Origin: Tidjanibacter sp.
Lineage (GTDB): Bacteria; Bacteroidota; Bacteroidia; Bacteroidales; Rikenellaceae
Length of the DNA stretch: 64,000 nt
Assembly: GCA_017503805.1 (NCBI GenBank)
Contig: JAFVSJ010000016.1
Span: 62,001 to 126,000 of the forward strand
Reading direction: 5' to 3'
The translations under genes and the position numbers were made by a program. Shown in pieces: positions 42,411 to 51,810 of the stretch. Below the pieces are notes generated by a model. The model saw only the letters and a list, made by a program, of their open reading frames with translations, did not search any database and had not been told where the DNA came from. Each line of letters begins with the position of its first letter. Position 1 is the first letter of the stretch.

Positions 42411-44048
42411 ATGTATATGAAAAACATAAAGTTTATAGCCATAGCGATGGGTGCGCTTCTGCTGCTTGCAGGGTGCAACCGCGAGGAGCCCGAAATCTTG
42501 CAGGGCGAGCCCGACTTCGCATCCGTGAAACTCTCCTCCACATCCACAGCCATAGATGTCGATGGAGGCGAGAAGGTCATCTTCTTTGCCACCAACCGAG
42601 TGGAGGTTGAGGCATTGTGCGAGGCCAACTGGATTGACGTGAGTGTGGAGAACAATAGCCTCACACTCTTTGTAGACCCCAATGAGGAGGCCGAGAGCCG
42701 ATTGGCCGTTGTGGATGTGGTCGTGGGTCACGAGCCCGATGTGGCCAAGGCACGACTCAAAGTGGTGCAGCAGGGTAATTCGACCACCAACCTCTCGGCT
42801 ACCGAGAAGGCCAACTGCTATGTGGCCCAGACCGAGAGGTCGTATTACTTCAGCGCCGCCGTCAAAGGTAATGGCAAGCGCGACGGCCACAGCCGCTATT
42901 TTATTACCGAGGGATTCGACATCGAGGGTGCTGCCTATGCCGACTTGGCGTGGGAGGCTACCTACGATGGCGATAAAACTCGCAGTACGAAAATCATAGA
43001 GGGTACGCCCATCTACTCGGTCGAAGAGGAGGCTATCTATTTCTCTACGGGTGAGAGCGAGGGTAATGCGCTCATTACCATACACAATGCCGAGGGTGAT
43101 ATACTCTGGAGCTGGCACATCTGGGTGACCAATAAACCCATTAAGACCAACAGCGCCAATGGCCTTGAGTGGATGGATCGCAACCTCGGCGCACTCACCA
43201 ACGAGGTGGGTGATATTGCCAATAGGGGTATGCTCTACCAATGGGGCCGCAAGGAGCCTTTCTTGCCCTCGCCCAAGGAGTATGTGGCTGTGCCCAAACA
43301 TACCTACGACGAAAACTACAATCTGCTCGAGACCGAGGAGGAGTACCTCGCCATCCAAGAGGCCATAGAGGCGGCACGCGAGCAGGTAAATCACAACAAT
43401 ATGCAGACAGGTGATGGTTTCCTCGAGTGGGAATACCTCGGTGTGGCTCCCGTGGCTATGCAGGCTCCCGGCAATCTGGAGTATGCCGTGCAGAACCCCA
43501 CCACCTTCTTGGGTTGCAGGGTGGATATCCCGATAGGGGAGTACGTCTTCGATTGGTACCTCCAGAAAGACCTCTACGGTGTGGAGGGATTGCTCCAGCA
43601 GTCGCAGTCGATGCTTTGGGGTGATGCCGAGGTGGGTGGTGACTACAAGACCATCTTCGACCCCTGTCCTCCGGGCTACGCTGTTCCACCGCGCTCGTCG
43701 TTCGATTCACTCGAGGGAGGTTATGCCTGCACCTATGTAAGCCGCGATTGGGAGGCTGCCGAGGGTGGCTGGATTTGGAAGGGTGGCACGGGCGACTACT
43801 TCCCCTCCAGCGGCAACTTCGACGTTTCTGGCCTCATCGGTGAGACGGGCGAGAAGATGCTCTATTGGAGTGCCGAGAGCTTTGGCAGTGGTGCGCAGGG
43901 CTTTGGCAAGTCGGCGACCTTGTTTGTGGCCTACAACGATGTCTACTACGGCATCTACCCGCTGCTCGATGTGGCCGAGGCGGCCTCGTGGTACTCCTAC
44001 GGTGCCCGCTGCTACGGTGCTGCGGTGCGCTGCGTAAGGAGCAAGTAA
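42411..44048 (+). CDS. Lipoprotein with BACON and FISUMP (Fibrobacter major paralogous) domains
   Basis: The 545-residue protein has a lipoprotein signal (L-L-A-G-C; ATG at 42411 or 42417), a BACON domain (about 30-120) and a middle beta domain. From about 240 to the end is a FISUMP-type domain recognisable by G-L-E-W-M-D-R-N-L-G-A, Y-Q-W-G-R-K-E-P-F, F-D-P-C-P-P-G-Y-A-V-P and the terminal V-R-C-V-R-S-K. The function of FISUMP domains is unknown; they are frequent in cell-surface proteins of Bacteroidetes and Fibrobacteres. It lies between the LRR lipoprotein and a small ORF in the same direction. Confidence 0.82.
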   Translation: MYMKNIKFIAIAMGALLLLAGCNREEPEILQGEPDFASVKLSSTSTAIDVDGGEKVIFFATNRVEVEALCEANWIDVSVENNSLTLFVDPNEEAESRLAVVDVVVGHEPDVAKARLKVVQQGNSTTNLSATEKANCYVAQTERSYYFSAAVKGNGKRDGHSRYFITEGFDIEGAAYADLAWEATYDGDKTRSTKIIEGTPIYSVEEEAIYFSTGESEGNALITIHNAEGDILWSWHIWVTNKPIKTNSANGLEWMDRNLGALTNEVGDIANRGMLYQWGRKEPFLPSPKEYVAVPKHTYDENYNLLETEEEYLAIQEAIEAAREQVNHNNMQTGDGFLEWEYLGVAPVAMQAPGNLEYAVQNPTTFLGCRVDIPIGEYVFDWYLQKDLYGVEGLLQQSQSMLWGDAEVGGDYKTIFDPCPPGYAVPPRSSFDSLEGGYACTYVSRDWEAAEGGWIWKGGTGDYFPSSGNFDVSGLIGETGEKMLYWSAESFGSGAQGFGKSATLFVAYNDVYYGIYPLLDVAEAASWYSYGARCYGAAVRCVRSK

Positions 44049-44118
44049 CTCAACCATAAAAAAGAGATAATTAACTTACCAAATAATTAACTATTACTAT
44101 CAAAACACAATCTCTACA

Positions 44119-44274
44119 ATGACAAACAATCAACACAAAGCAACAGGCTACTGCGCTCCGACGCTCGAGATGGTCGAGGTGACCATTGAGGCCGGTATCG
44201 CACAGTCCGTCTACGGTGGAACGACCGAAGATATGGGCGACTTCGAAGAACTTTTTGGCAATGAGAACTACTAA
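44119..44274 (+). CDS. Small protein, 51 residues, of unrecognised function
   Basis: ATG-to-TAA frame starting M-T-N-N-Q-H-K-A-T-G-Y-C-A-P and continuing L-E-M-V-E-V-T-I-E-A-G-I-A-Q-S. The C-terminal 20 residues are Gly/Asp/Glu-rich, ending G-N-E-N-Y. There is one Cys, no signal peptide and no transmembrane segment. The pattern Y-x-x-P-x-x-E-x-x-x-V-x-x-E-x-G-x-x-x-S recalls short proteins that precede surface-lipoprotein genes in other Bacteroidales, but that comparison is from memory. The A/T-rich leader TTAACTATTACTA at 44090 resembles that before 37981. It ends 18 bases before the next lipoprotein ATG, so they are probably co-expressed. Confidence 0.6.
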   Translation: MTNNQHKATGYCAPTLEMVEVTIEAGIAQSVYGGTTEDMGDFEELFGNENY

Positions 44275-44292
44275 TCAATGGAGGAAAAGGCT

Positions 44293-47200
44293 ATGAAAAA
44301 CGTAATGAGAATCCTTATGGCTGCCTCCTTGATGTTGGTAGCAGCAGCTTGTAACAACGAGCTCGATGAGAACATCGTATCTAATGGCGGCGAGGTAGAG
44401 CTCGTCGAGATGACCATCACCGCAGGTGGCGAAACCCGTACCACCATAGCCGAGGATGGCAAGAGTATAATCTGGACCGAGAGCGACGTGCTGGCCATCC
44501 ACGACGGCACCGCAGTGAGGGAGTTCACCATCGTTGAGGGCAGCCTCAGCGAGGATGGCAAGACCGCTTCGTTCACAGGTAGTGTGGCAGCAGGAGCTAC
44601 CGACTTCTGGGCTGTATATCCCTACTCCTCCGACATCTTGTATGATGGCGAAAATGTGATATTCCGTGTACCCACCATTCAGGTCATCCCCGAGGGTGAG
44701 AAGGTGGATAGGAGCGCCATCGCATCTGTGGCACACTTCACAGCCGCCGAGAAAAACTTTGCTATGAAGAATGTTGTGGGCTTCTTGCAGGTGAACATCA
44801 CCCGCGAGGATATTCGCGAGGTCTACATCGAGGGCAACACCCTGATGGGTGGTGGTTTCACCCCTGATGGCAATCTTTGTGTCGTAATCGAGGCTACCGA
44901 GAGCACCGTGACAATCCTTCCCGCAAATGGCGACAGCTGCTTTGCACCCGGTAACTACTATATGACCCTCCTGCCTCAGGCCATCAATGGGCTGAAAGTC
45001 GCTATGGTGGGCGATGGTAAGACCGCATCCATCACCGCACAGCGTGAGGTGATCATCCCCCGCAACGGAGGTTTCATCGTGAGCGATAGCAATATGGAGT
45101 GGGAAGAGAGCCAGGGCTTCGTAATCGACGATGCCGACACCTTCTTGGCATTTATGCAGGAGGCCAATATGCTTGGCGAGGGCGAGGAGGCAGTCATCAC
45201 CGCCGATATCGACCTCACAGGCATCAACCTTCCTATGGTACCGGAGTTCAGGGGTGTCCTCAATGGTGGCGGCTTCAGCCTGAAGGGTTGGAAATCGGAG
45301 GGCGCACCTCTCTTTGGCAACCTCTATGGCACTGTGAAGAATCTCACTATTGACAGCAGTTGCGACCTCACTCCCGAGACTGCGGCTTGCGCCAATGGCT
45401 TCATTGCCAATATTGTACACAACGGTGGTGTAATTGATGGCGTGGTGAACAATGCCAGCGTGGAGTTGGTTACTACCTCCTACGGCTCGGGCATCTCGCA
45501 GGATGACCGAGGTGCTTCGTTCGGTATGCTGGCAGGCGAGTGCTACGGTATCGTCAGGAACTGTACCAACAACGGCTCCATCACCATCACCTCCACTCCC
45601 GAGGGTGGCGATGAGCGCTCCATCACCTATATCGGTGGTCTGGTGGGTATGATTTCCTCCGATGCGACTATGAGCGAGCCTATTGTGAGCCTCTCGGGTA
45701 ACACCAACAATGGCGACATCTCCTACACTATCAATGGTCGTGGCGGCTACCTCTTTATGGGTGGCGTTGCAGGCGGCTCGCGTGCAGTTGCTCTCGACGA
45801 TTTCGATGGTAAAGGTCTGACCATTGTGGAGGGCTGCTACAATACGGGTAAGATTTACCACACCTTCACTCAGGAGATTATCGGCTCGGGTAATGCCAAG
45901 TCGAACTACATCAATATGGCGGGCGTTATCGGCTACTGTATCGGTAGCGTGACCTACTGCTCCAATGGCGAGGAGGGCACCTCCAAAGGTCTTGTGCAGC
46001 TTGCAGCTCCCTGCCTTGAGACAGGCGACGGCTATAGCGCAGCAGGTGTTTCGGTGGCAGGTGTTAGTTGCTACGCCTACGACCTCGTGGAGGAGTGCTA
46101 CAACTACGGTAAGATCGACGTAGACGGCTCCTTCGGCCCCGGCTATGAGACCTATCCCGGTGGCGGTAACAGAGAGGATGGCGGTACATTCATCGCAGGT
46201 GTGGTTGCACAGGTAGGTGCTTTCGATACTGCCGTGGCAACTCACAAGATTACCAACTGCTCCAACTTTGGCGAGATGGACATCGACCTGCCCATCACCT
46301 CGACCAGCGGTACCAACTACAAGAACTACCACTATGTGGGTGGCGTTGTGGCCTATGCCAACGCAGCTGCCTTCAACCTCTACAACAAGGCTACCATCGA
46401 CGTATTCTCGCAGGGTACTATGAACTACCTCGGCGGTGTTATCGGCCAGACCGATTGCGACGCTACCGACATCGGCAACAACGGCGACATCAACTTCTCC
46501 ATCTCGCGCGAGGGTGGCAATCAGCTGAATAATGGCAACCAGCTCTTCGGTGGCGTTGTCGGCTACAATACGGGCGACCAGATGACCCGACTCACCAACA
46601 ACAATCCCGTAACCCTCACCGTGGACAATACCAACCAGAAAATCCGCTTCGGTGGTGTGGCAGGCTCGGTGGGCAACTCTATCAGCTTGGTTAACTACGG
46701 CGAGGTAACCCTCACCGACAAGGTATCGCACGCCAAGGAGATTGACCTCGGTGGTGTTTCGGGTGCTTCGACCTCGGGCGATATGACCGAGGTGATGAAC
46801 TACGGCGCAGTGAATTATTCGGGCGAGAAGAGCACAGGCTCTACCTATGTTGCAGGTGTTGTGGGCTATAGCTCGTCGAAAACCAACTCCAATATGACCA
46901 ACGAGGGCGCAGTGAGCATCAAGGCAGAAGAGCTTGGTACACACTACGCAGCAGGTGTCTTGGCAAGTGCAAGTGGTGCTATCACCGATGCAAGCAACAT
47001 CGCAGCCGTAAGCGTAGATTGCCCCACTACCAAAACCCTCTACCTTGCAGGTGTTACGGGCTCTGCAAGAAGCGCAACCGAGTGCCGCAATGCAACCAAC
47101 GACGGCAATCTCTCGGCCGCAGCAGGCGCAACCCTCTATATGGCAGGTATCGCAGGTCACAGCGGTGGCAACGTGAAGTTCTACGACTGCACCAACGTCG

Positions 47201-48042
47201 GCTCAATGACCTTCAATGCCCCCGAACTCGATGCTACCGAGCTCAACGCAGCAGGTATCTGCGCTCGTCCCTATGCCAAGTCGGTCTATGACAACTGTTC
47301 CAACTCGGGCGCTATCTCGGTGACCGCCAAGAGCGCATCGAAGGCTTGCTACGCAGGTGGTATCGCAGCACAGACCAGCAATGCAACCAGCGCAGGTAAT
47401 AGCTACGACGTTGAAGGTTGTAGCGTAAAGGGTGACATCACCATCTCCTGCCCCGCAACTTGGTATGTGGGTGGCGCAATCGCCTACGGTAGCCAGTGGA
47501 GCAGCACCGCGACCAACCATCGCATCGCAAGCAACAACACCGTAGAGTGCGACATCACCCTCGGTGCTACCACCCAGCACTATGTGGGCGGCCTTATCGG
47601 TCACTCGGGTGTTCACACCGACATTAGTGGCAATAGCTACAAGGGTACAATCACCGTGGGTGCCAACGACGCCTCCAAACTCAGCAATGTAGGTGGTCTT
47701 GTGGGCGGTCTGATTATCTCGCAGACCAGCGCTACCTCTACTATGAATGCAGAGTTCGCTTTGAGCGGAAACAGCGTTGAGGCAGAGATTACATACGATG
47801 CCGCTACCGGCTATGCAGGTCTGCTCGTAGGTTCCGTGGCAAACATCGCGAGCCGTACATCGTTTACGAACTACTCGCAGATTTCGCTCTCCTACGATGG
47901 CGACATCATCAAGAACGGTTGCAAACTCAACGACACCGCCATCTCGGCCGACAACTACAAGAACTATCTCCTCAGTGGCTACGACTACTCGGGCCGCTAT
48001 GAGATGACCGTAGAGGGTGCCGATAGCGTGGTATTCGAGTAA
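44293..48042 (+). CDS. Large lipoprotein: fimbrillin-like N-terminus plus beta-helix repeats
   Basis: The protein is 1249 residues from ATG 44293, which is preceded by GGAGGAAAAGG; an in-frame ATG at 44278 is less likely. The signal ends A-A-A-C. The region about 35-270 resembles fimbrillin-A-associated domains (T-R-T-T followed by I-x-W-T-E-S-D and a Y-P-Y-S strand). From about 280 it is built of glycine-rich repeats such as G-G-V-(V/A)-G-x and N-x-G-x-I, the GLUG/right-handed beta-helix pattern, for about 900 residues. Such proteins are typically surface-exposed or adhesive; substrate or partner is unknown. Confidence 0.82.
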   Translation: MKNVMRILMAASLMLVAAACNNELDENIVSNGGEVELVEMTITAGGETRTTIAEDGKSIIWTESDVLAIHDGTAVREFTIVEGSLSEDGKTASFTGSVAAGATDFWAVYPYSSDILYDGENVIFRVPTIQVIPEGEKVDRSAIASVAHFTAAEKNFAMKNVVGFLQVNITREDIREVYIEGNTLMGGGFTPDGNLCVVIEATESTVTILPANGDSCFAPGNYYMTLLPQAINGLKVAMVGDGKTASITAQREVIIPRNGGFIVSDSNMEWEESQGFVIDDADTFLAFMQEANMLGEGEEAVITADIDLTGINLPMVPEFRGVLNGGGFSLKGWKSEGAPLFGNLYGTVKNLTIDSSCDLTPETAACANGFIANIVHNGGVIDGVVNNASVELVTTSYGSGISQDDRGASFGMLAGECYGIVRNCTNNGSITITSTPEGGDERSITYIGGLVGMISSDATMSEPIVSLSGNTNNGDISYTINGRGGYLFMGGVAGGSRAVALDDFDGKGLTIVEGCYNTGKIYHTFTQEIIGSGNAKSNYINMAGVIGYCIGSVTYCSNGEEGTSKGLVQLAAPCLETGDGYSAAGVSVAGVSCYAYDLVEECYNYGKIDVDGSFGPGYETYPGGGNREDGGTFIAGVVAQVGAFDTAVATHKITNCSNFGEMDIDLPITSTSGTNYKNYHYVGGVVAYANAAAFNLYNKATIDVFSQGTMNYLGGVIGQTDCDATDIGNNGDINFSISREGGNQLNNGNQLFGGVVGYNTGDQMTRLTNNNPVTLTVDNTNQKIRFGGVAGSVGNSISLVNYGEVTLTDKVSHAKEIDLGGVSGASTSGDMTEVMNYGAVNYSGEKSTGSTYVAGVVGYSSSKTNSNMTNEGAVSIKAEELGTHYAAGVLASASGAITDASNIAAVSVDCPTTKTLYLAGVTGSARSATECRNATNDGNLSAAAGATLYMAGIAGHSGGNVKFYDCTNVGSMTFNAPELDATELNAAGICARPYAKSVYDNCSNSGAISVTAKSASKACYAGGIAAQTSNATSAGNSYDVEGCSVKGDITISCPATWYVGGAIAYGSQWSSTATNHRIASNNTVECDITLGATTQHYVGGLIGHSGVHTDISGNSYKGTITVGANDASKLSNVGGLVGGLIISQTSATSTMNAEFALSGNSVEAEITYDAATGYAGLLVGSVANIASRTSFTNYSQISLSYDGDIIKNGCKLNDTAISADNYKNYLLSGYDYSGRYEMTVEGADSVVFE

Positions 48043-48074
48043 AGCACATCTACTTGGATTACAACTGATTGAAT

Positions 48075-49526
48075 ATGAAACTATTTAACACAATGCTAAA
48101 GGTGGCTGCGGCGCTTATCGTCGCCGCAGCGGCCTTCGGCTGCAACGACAAGGAGGATAAACCGAATCCTAATCTCAACCACAATCTCTCCTTTGAGATT
48201 ACGATTGAGGATATTACCGCATCCACCGCAAAGGTCAAGGTGACTCACAATGGTGCCGCAACCGACACCTGGTATGGGCTCCTTACCGACCAGCTCGATA
48301 AGACCGACGACCAACTCATCGAAGAGGCACGACTCGCCTTCCTCGCCTCCTCCGCCACCGACCTGTTGCGCACAAGCCGCAGCTACGTCAATGTGGTCAA
48401 GGAGCTCTCGCCTGCTACGGTCTATAAGTACATCGCTTTCGGACTCTCCGAAGAGGGTGAGGTCTATGGCTATCCCGCAGTCGAGGAGTTCACTACGGCA
48501 CCCGACTCTACGGGTGGAGGCGACAAGCCCATCGAGGGCGGTATGAGGGAGAATAGCGCCTGGAGTGTGGAGTACATCGGCGAGGGTGTCATCGACGAGG
48601 TCGAGTGTGACCACATCGTCAAGGTCACCAGCGTCGATACCAATACCTATGTCCTCACCGTGGTATTTGCCTCGGAGTGGGATGTGTATAAACTCCCCGA
48701 ACTGGCCGACTTCATTGTGGATGATATGAAACTCTACGTCGAGGACTACAACAACCGCTATGGCACCTCCTACACCATTGCCAATCTGCTCCACAGCGGT
48801 ACCATCTTCAACAACTTCGACCTCTCGCCGGGCTACTACCGCGCACTCGCACTCGGCGTTGATGCTGCGGGCAGCGTGAGCGGACTCTATGCCATCTCGG
48901 AGCCCTTCGAGGTGCAGGAGGAGGTCCCCACCCAGAGCTACTCGGCTTGGCTGGGTAATTGGGAGATTGTGGGCAACGATGAGAATGTCTGCACTGTGAA
49001 CGTGACCAAGAAGGAGGCCAACAAGAGCTACTACCTGAATGGGTGGGAGGGTGTCAACCGTTTCGACATCCTTGTAGACTACGATGAGTCGCTCGATGCA
49101 CTCTTCATCTATTCGCAGCTTGTGGCCGAGGATGTGGACTTTGGCGAGGAGTATGGCAGGGGTAATATCTACCTCTACGGTGCCGACCGCAACGGCTCAT
49201 TCTACACCACCGAAGAGGGCGACTATGGCATTGCCATCGCAGGCATCCTCGATGGCGGTCAGAGGGCCATTGTGCGTTATGGCGGCGGTGTGCCCGAATA
49301 TCCCAAGTTCGACAGACTCTTCTTTGCGGCCAAGATAGGCGATGTGCACTACAATCTTGCCGAGGCCGAGGCCAACCCGCAGATGCCTGCGGCGATGAAT
49401 CCGCTTGTGGGCCGCAGCGAGGTCGAGAGGCTCTCTGCCCCTGTGGTGGCACTCGATTACGCCGAATTGCCCGTAGTGTGGCGCTTGGGTGAGCGAGTTG
49501 AGCCCATTCGCTTCAGTGCGAAGTAG
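48075..49526 (+). CDS. Lipoprotein with FnIII-like domain, unknown function
   Basis: The 483-residue protein (ATG 48075; a TTG two codons upstream is unlikely) has a lipoprotein signal (A-A-F-G-C) and an N-terminal beta-sandwich (about 35-140) with Y-K-Y-I-A-F-G and E-E-F-T-T-A, like the FnIII-type domains of Bacteroidales lipoproteins. A second domain (about 150-285) and a C-terminal domain (about 295-483) start with W-L-G-N-W-E-I-V, resembling the W-x-I strand of the 37981 protein's last domain. It is the last gene of the operon, 32 bases after the beta-helix gene, followed by a terminator. Confidence 0.78.
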   Translation: MKLFNTMLKVAAALIVAAAAFGCNDKEDKPNPNLNHNLSFEITIEDITASTAKVKVTHNGAATDTWYGLLTDQLDKTDDQLIEEARLAFLASSATDLLRTSRSYVNVVKELSPATVYKYIAFGLSEEGEVYGYPAVEEFTTAPDSTGGGDKPIEGGMRENSAWSVEYIGEGVIDEVECDHIVKVTSVDTNTYVLTVVFASEWDVYKLPELADFIVDDMKLYVEDYNNRYGTSYTIANLLHSGTIFNNFDLSPGYYRALALGVDAAGSVSGLYAISEPFEVQEEVPTQSYSAWLGNWEIVGNDENVCTVNVTKKEANKSYYLNGWEGVNRFDILVDYDESLDALFIYSQLVAEDVDFGEEYGRGNIYLYGADRNGSFYTTEEGDYGIAIAGILDGGQRAIVRYGGGVPEYPKFDRLFFAAKIGDVHYNLAEAEANPQMPAAMNPLVGRSEVERLSAPVVALDYAELPVVWRLGERVEPIRFSAK

Positions 49527-49554
49527 GGTAGGCTGCTACGGCAAAAAGAGAATG

Positions 49555-49594
49555 AAAAAAGTACCGACAACTGAATCGTTGTCGGTACTTTTTT
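49555..49594. terminator. Bidirectional terminator between lipoprotein operon and ABC transporter
   Basis: A 17-base perfect inverted repeat (AAAAAAGTACCGACAAC with its complement) with a six-base loop, in the gap between convergent genes. Confidence 0.9.
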
Positions 49595-49675
49595 GTTGTG
49601 CCATTGTCGACAGCTTGGCTGCCACGAGATTTATTACCACGGGCGACTCGCCACCCCACACCAATAGCGACCCCG

Positions 49676-51514
49676 TTAGTTGACCTGCTGGAGAGCTACG
49701 AGCTTGGCGTAGAGACCACCACGAGCTATGAGTTCACTATGAGTGCCCTCCTCGGCAATGCGACCCTGCTCGATGACGATGATGCGGTCGGCATTCTTGA
49801 TGGTGCTCAGGCGGTGGGCAATAATTACCGATGTGCGACCACAGAGGAGCTTGTCGAGCGCCTCCTGCACCAGCTTCTCACTCTCTGTGTCGAGCGCACT
49901 TGTAGCCTCATCGAGAATCAATATCTCGGGATTCTTCAGCACCGCACGTGCAATGCTCAGGCGCTGACGCTGACCACCCGAGAGTTTGGTGCCACGGTCG
50001 CCAATGTTGGTGTCGTACCCCTCGGCAGTCTCCACAATAAAGTCGTGGGCATTGGCAATGCGTGCGGCCCTCTCGACCTCCTCTTTGGAGGCGGAGTCGT
50101 TGCCGAGACGGATGTTGTTTTCGATGGTGTCGTTGAAGAGCACGGTCTCCTGCGAGACGATGCCCATAGCTTTGCGGAGCGAGGAGAGGTTGTAGTCGCG
50201 GATGTTGCGGCCGTCGATGAGAATCTCGCCTGCGGTGACATCGTAGAAGCGGGGGATGAGGTCCGAGGTGGTCGACTTGCCTCCACCCGAAGGGCCTACG
50301 AGGGCTACGGTCTGACCGCGCTTGACGGTGAAGTCTATGCCGCCCAGCACCTCGCGATCCTCCTCGTAGCTGAAGCGCACACCGCGAAACTCGATGCTCT
50401 CCTTGAACTCCTTGAGCTCGATGCCGCCATCGGCAGGGGATGTGATGGTGCTCTTGGTGTCGAGCAACTCCAGCACACGCGTACCCGCAGCAATACCCTG
50501 ATTGATGTTGGCAAATGCGTCGGTAAAGGCACGCATAGGTCGGGTAATCTGGGTGAAGATGGCTATGTAGGCGATGAATCCGCTACCGTCGAGGGAGCCG
50601 TCGCCACTCAAGACGAGTGCACCACCAAAGATGAGCAGACCTGCTGCTGCGGCAATGCCCATAAACTCACTCATAGGCGAGGCCATCTGCTGGCGGTACA
50701 TCATTCGGCGCGAGATGTCGGAGTATTTCTTGTTGATGGAGCTGAACTTGTTGCGGAAATATCCCTCGGCATTGTAGGCCTTGATGACCTTTACACCCGA
50801 GAGCGACTCGTCGAGTACGGAGGTGAGCTCACCGAAGTCCTGCTGTGCCTTGAGTGCGGGGTGGCGGAGCTTCTTCACCACTGTGCCGATGACCAGAGCC
50901 ACCAGCGGGAGGTAGATGATGGAGAAGAGCGAGAGCTGCCACGAGATGGAGATCATCGCCACGATGTAGCCTATGATGAGGAAGGGCTCACGAAAGACTA
51001 CCTGCAGGGTGTTGACGATGCAGAATCTGACGGTCTGCACATCGGAAGTGATGCGCGACATCATATCGCCCTTGCGTGCCGACGAGAAGTAGGAGAGGTT
51101 GAGCCCCATCACATTGTCGTAGACTTGGTTGCGGATGGTCTGCAGGGTGTTGATGCGGAGGTTCTCTATGGTGCGCTGACCGAGGTAGCGGAAGGTGTTG
51201 CTCAACAGGGCCGAGATGGTCACAAAGGCAGCCAGCAGGATGAGGATGTTCATCGTGTTGTAGTCGGTGCCGTAGATGGTGTAGAGGAGGTAGTTGAGCA
51301 GGTCGGTGAGGTAGTCTACGGAGAAGTAGAACTTGGGCATCTGGGTGACTGCCTCGAGCATAGTGCCGCTGTCGAAGAGGGTGCGCAACAAGGGGATGAT
51401 CATCACGAAGTTGCAGGTGTTGAACAGGGCGTAGAAGAGTGTGTAGAAAAAGTAGGGGATGGCATATTTGCTCAATGGGCGGGCAAAAGCCAAGAGCCTC
51501 CAGTAGGTTTTCAT
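49676..51514 (-). CDS. ABC exporter, fused permease and ATPase (MsbA-like)
   Basis: The 612-residue half-transporter would form a homodimer in the inner membrane. Six transmembrane helices lie in the first 330 residues. The nucleotide-binding domain follows, with Walker A G-P-S-G-G-G-K-S-T (407-415), Q-loop S-Q-E-T, signature L-S-G-G-Q (511-515), Walker B I-L-I-L-D-E-A-T-S and H-loop A-H-R-L-S. The family includes lipid A flippases, lipid, peptide and drug exporters; the substrate cannot be assigned. It is convergent with the lipoprotein operon and divergent from trpS. Confidence 0.92.
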   Translation of the reverse strand: MKTYWRLLAFARPLSKYAIPYFFYTLFYALFNTCNFVMIIPLLRTLFDSGTMLEAVTQMPKFYFSVDYLTDLLNYLLYTIYGTDYNTMNILILLAAFVTISALLSNTFRYLGQRTIENLRINTLQTIRNQVYDNVMGLNLSYFSSARKGDMMSRITSDVQTVRFCIVNTLQVVFREPFLIIGYIVAMISISWQLSLFSIIYLPLVALVIGTVVKKLRHPALKAQQDFGELTSVLDESLSGVKVIKAYNAEGYFRNKFSSINKKYSDISRRMMYRQQMASPMSEFMGIAAAAGLLIFGGALVLSGDGSLDGSGFIAYIAIFTQITRPMRAFTDAFANINQGIAAGTRVLELLDTKSTITSPADGGIELKEFKESIEFRGVRFSYEEDREVLGGIDFTVKRGQTVALVGPSGGGKSTTSDLIPRFYDVTAGEILIDGRNIRDYNLSSLRKAMGIVSQETVLFNDTIENNIRLGNDSASKEEVERAARIANAHDFIVETAEGYDTNIGDRGTKLSGGQRQRLSIARAVLKNPEILILDEATSALDTESEKLVQEALDKLLCGRTSVIIAHRLSTIKNADRIIVIEQGRIAEEGTHSELIARGGLYAKLVALQQVN

Positions 51515-51615
51515 ATTGTCGAGTTTGTTTTGTCCTAAAAAATGTTAGTGGCCCGAGCCGCTGTGGTACGGGCCAAAATGCAGGCAAAAGTACGGAAATA
51601 ATTGGATTAATATAT

Positions 51616-51753
51616 ATGGGTGTCTATATTATCTTTCCATTTTTATTATTATTTTTGCATAATGATAGCTATGTCCCTGCCGAGTCGTATGAACTCTACT
51701 CCACAAGGGAGGATTGGTATTACCTTTGGGACAAAATCACCGTGTGGGAGTAG
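51616..51753 (+). other. Possible Trp-rich leader peptide upstream of trpS
   Basis: A 45-codon ATG-to-TAG frame has a hydrophobic start (I-I-F-P-F-L-L-L-F-L) and three Trp codons in its last 14 residues (D-W-Y-Y-L-W-D-K-I-T-V-W-E). A hairpin GTGGG/CCCAC overlaps its stop codon, 50 bases before trpS. This layout would suit Trp-sensing attenuation, but -7 elements occur both before (TATTTTTG, 51650) and inside (TACCTTTG, 51721) the frame, so it may not be transcribed from its start. Low confidence. Confidence 0.3.
51650..51728 (+). promoter_or_regulatory. Candidate trpS promoter -7 elements
   Basis: TATTTTTG at 51650-51657 and TACCTTTG at 51721-51728 both fit TAnnTTTG. The second gives a leader of about 75 bases before the trpS ATG. 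Confidence 0.45.
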
Positions 51754-51810
51754 CCCCACAGCAAAACTCACAGCAAACCGATAATTTAACGAAACAACAA
51801 GATAGACAGA

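Noticed and set aside
44275..47160. 961-codon minus-strand open frame opposite the beta-helix lipoprotein
   Set aside because: Its product is Cys/His-rich low-complexity sequence with no signal or domain, and the plus-strand gene has clear lipoprotein and repeat features. It is a codon-usage shadow.
49598..51538. 646-codon plus-strand open frame opposite the ABC exporter
   Set aside because: The exporter on the minus strand has all ABC motifs; the plus frame has none.
51515..51810. T-box riboswitch upstream of trpS
   Set aside because: No specifier loop or conserved T-box sequence is visible, and T-boxes are not expected in this phylum.
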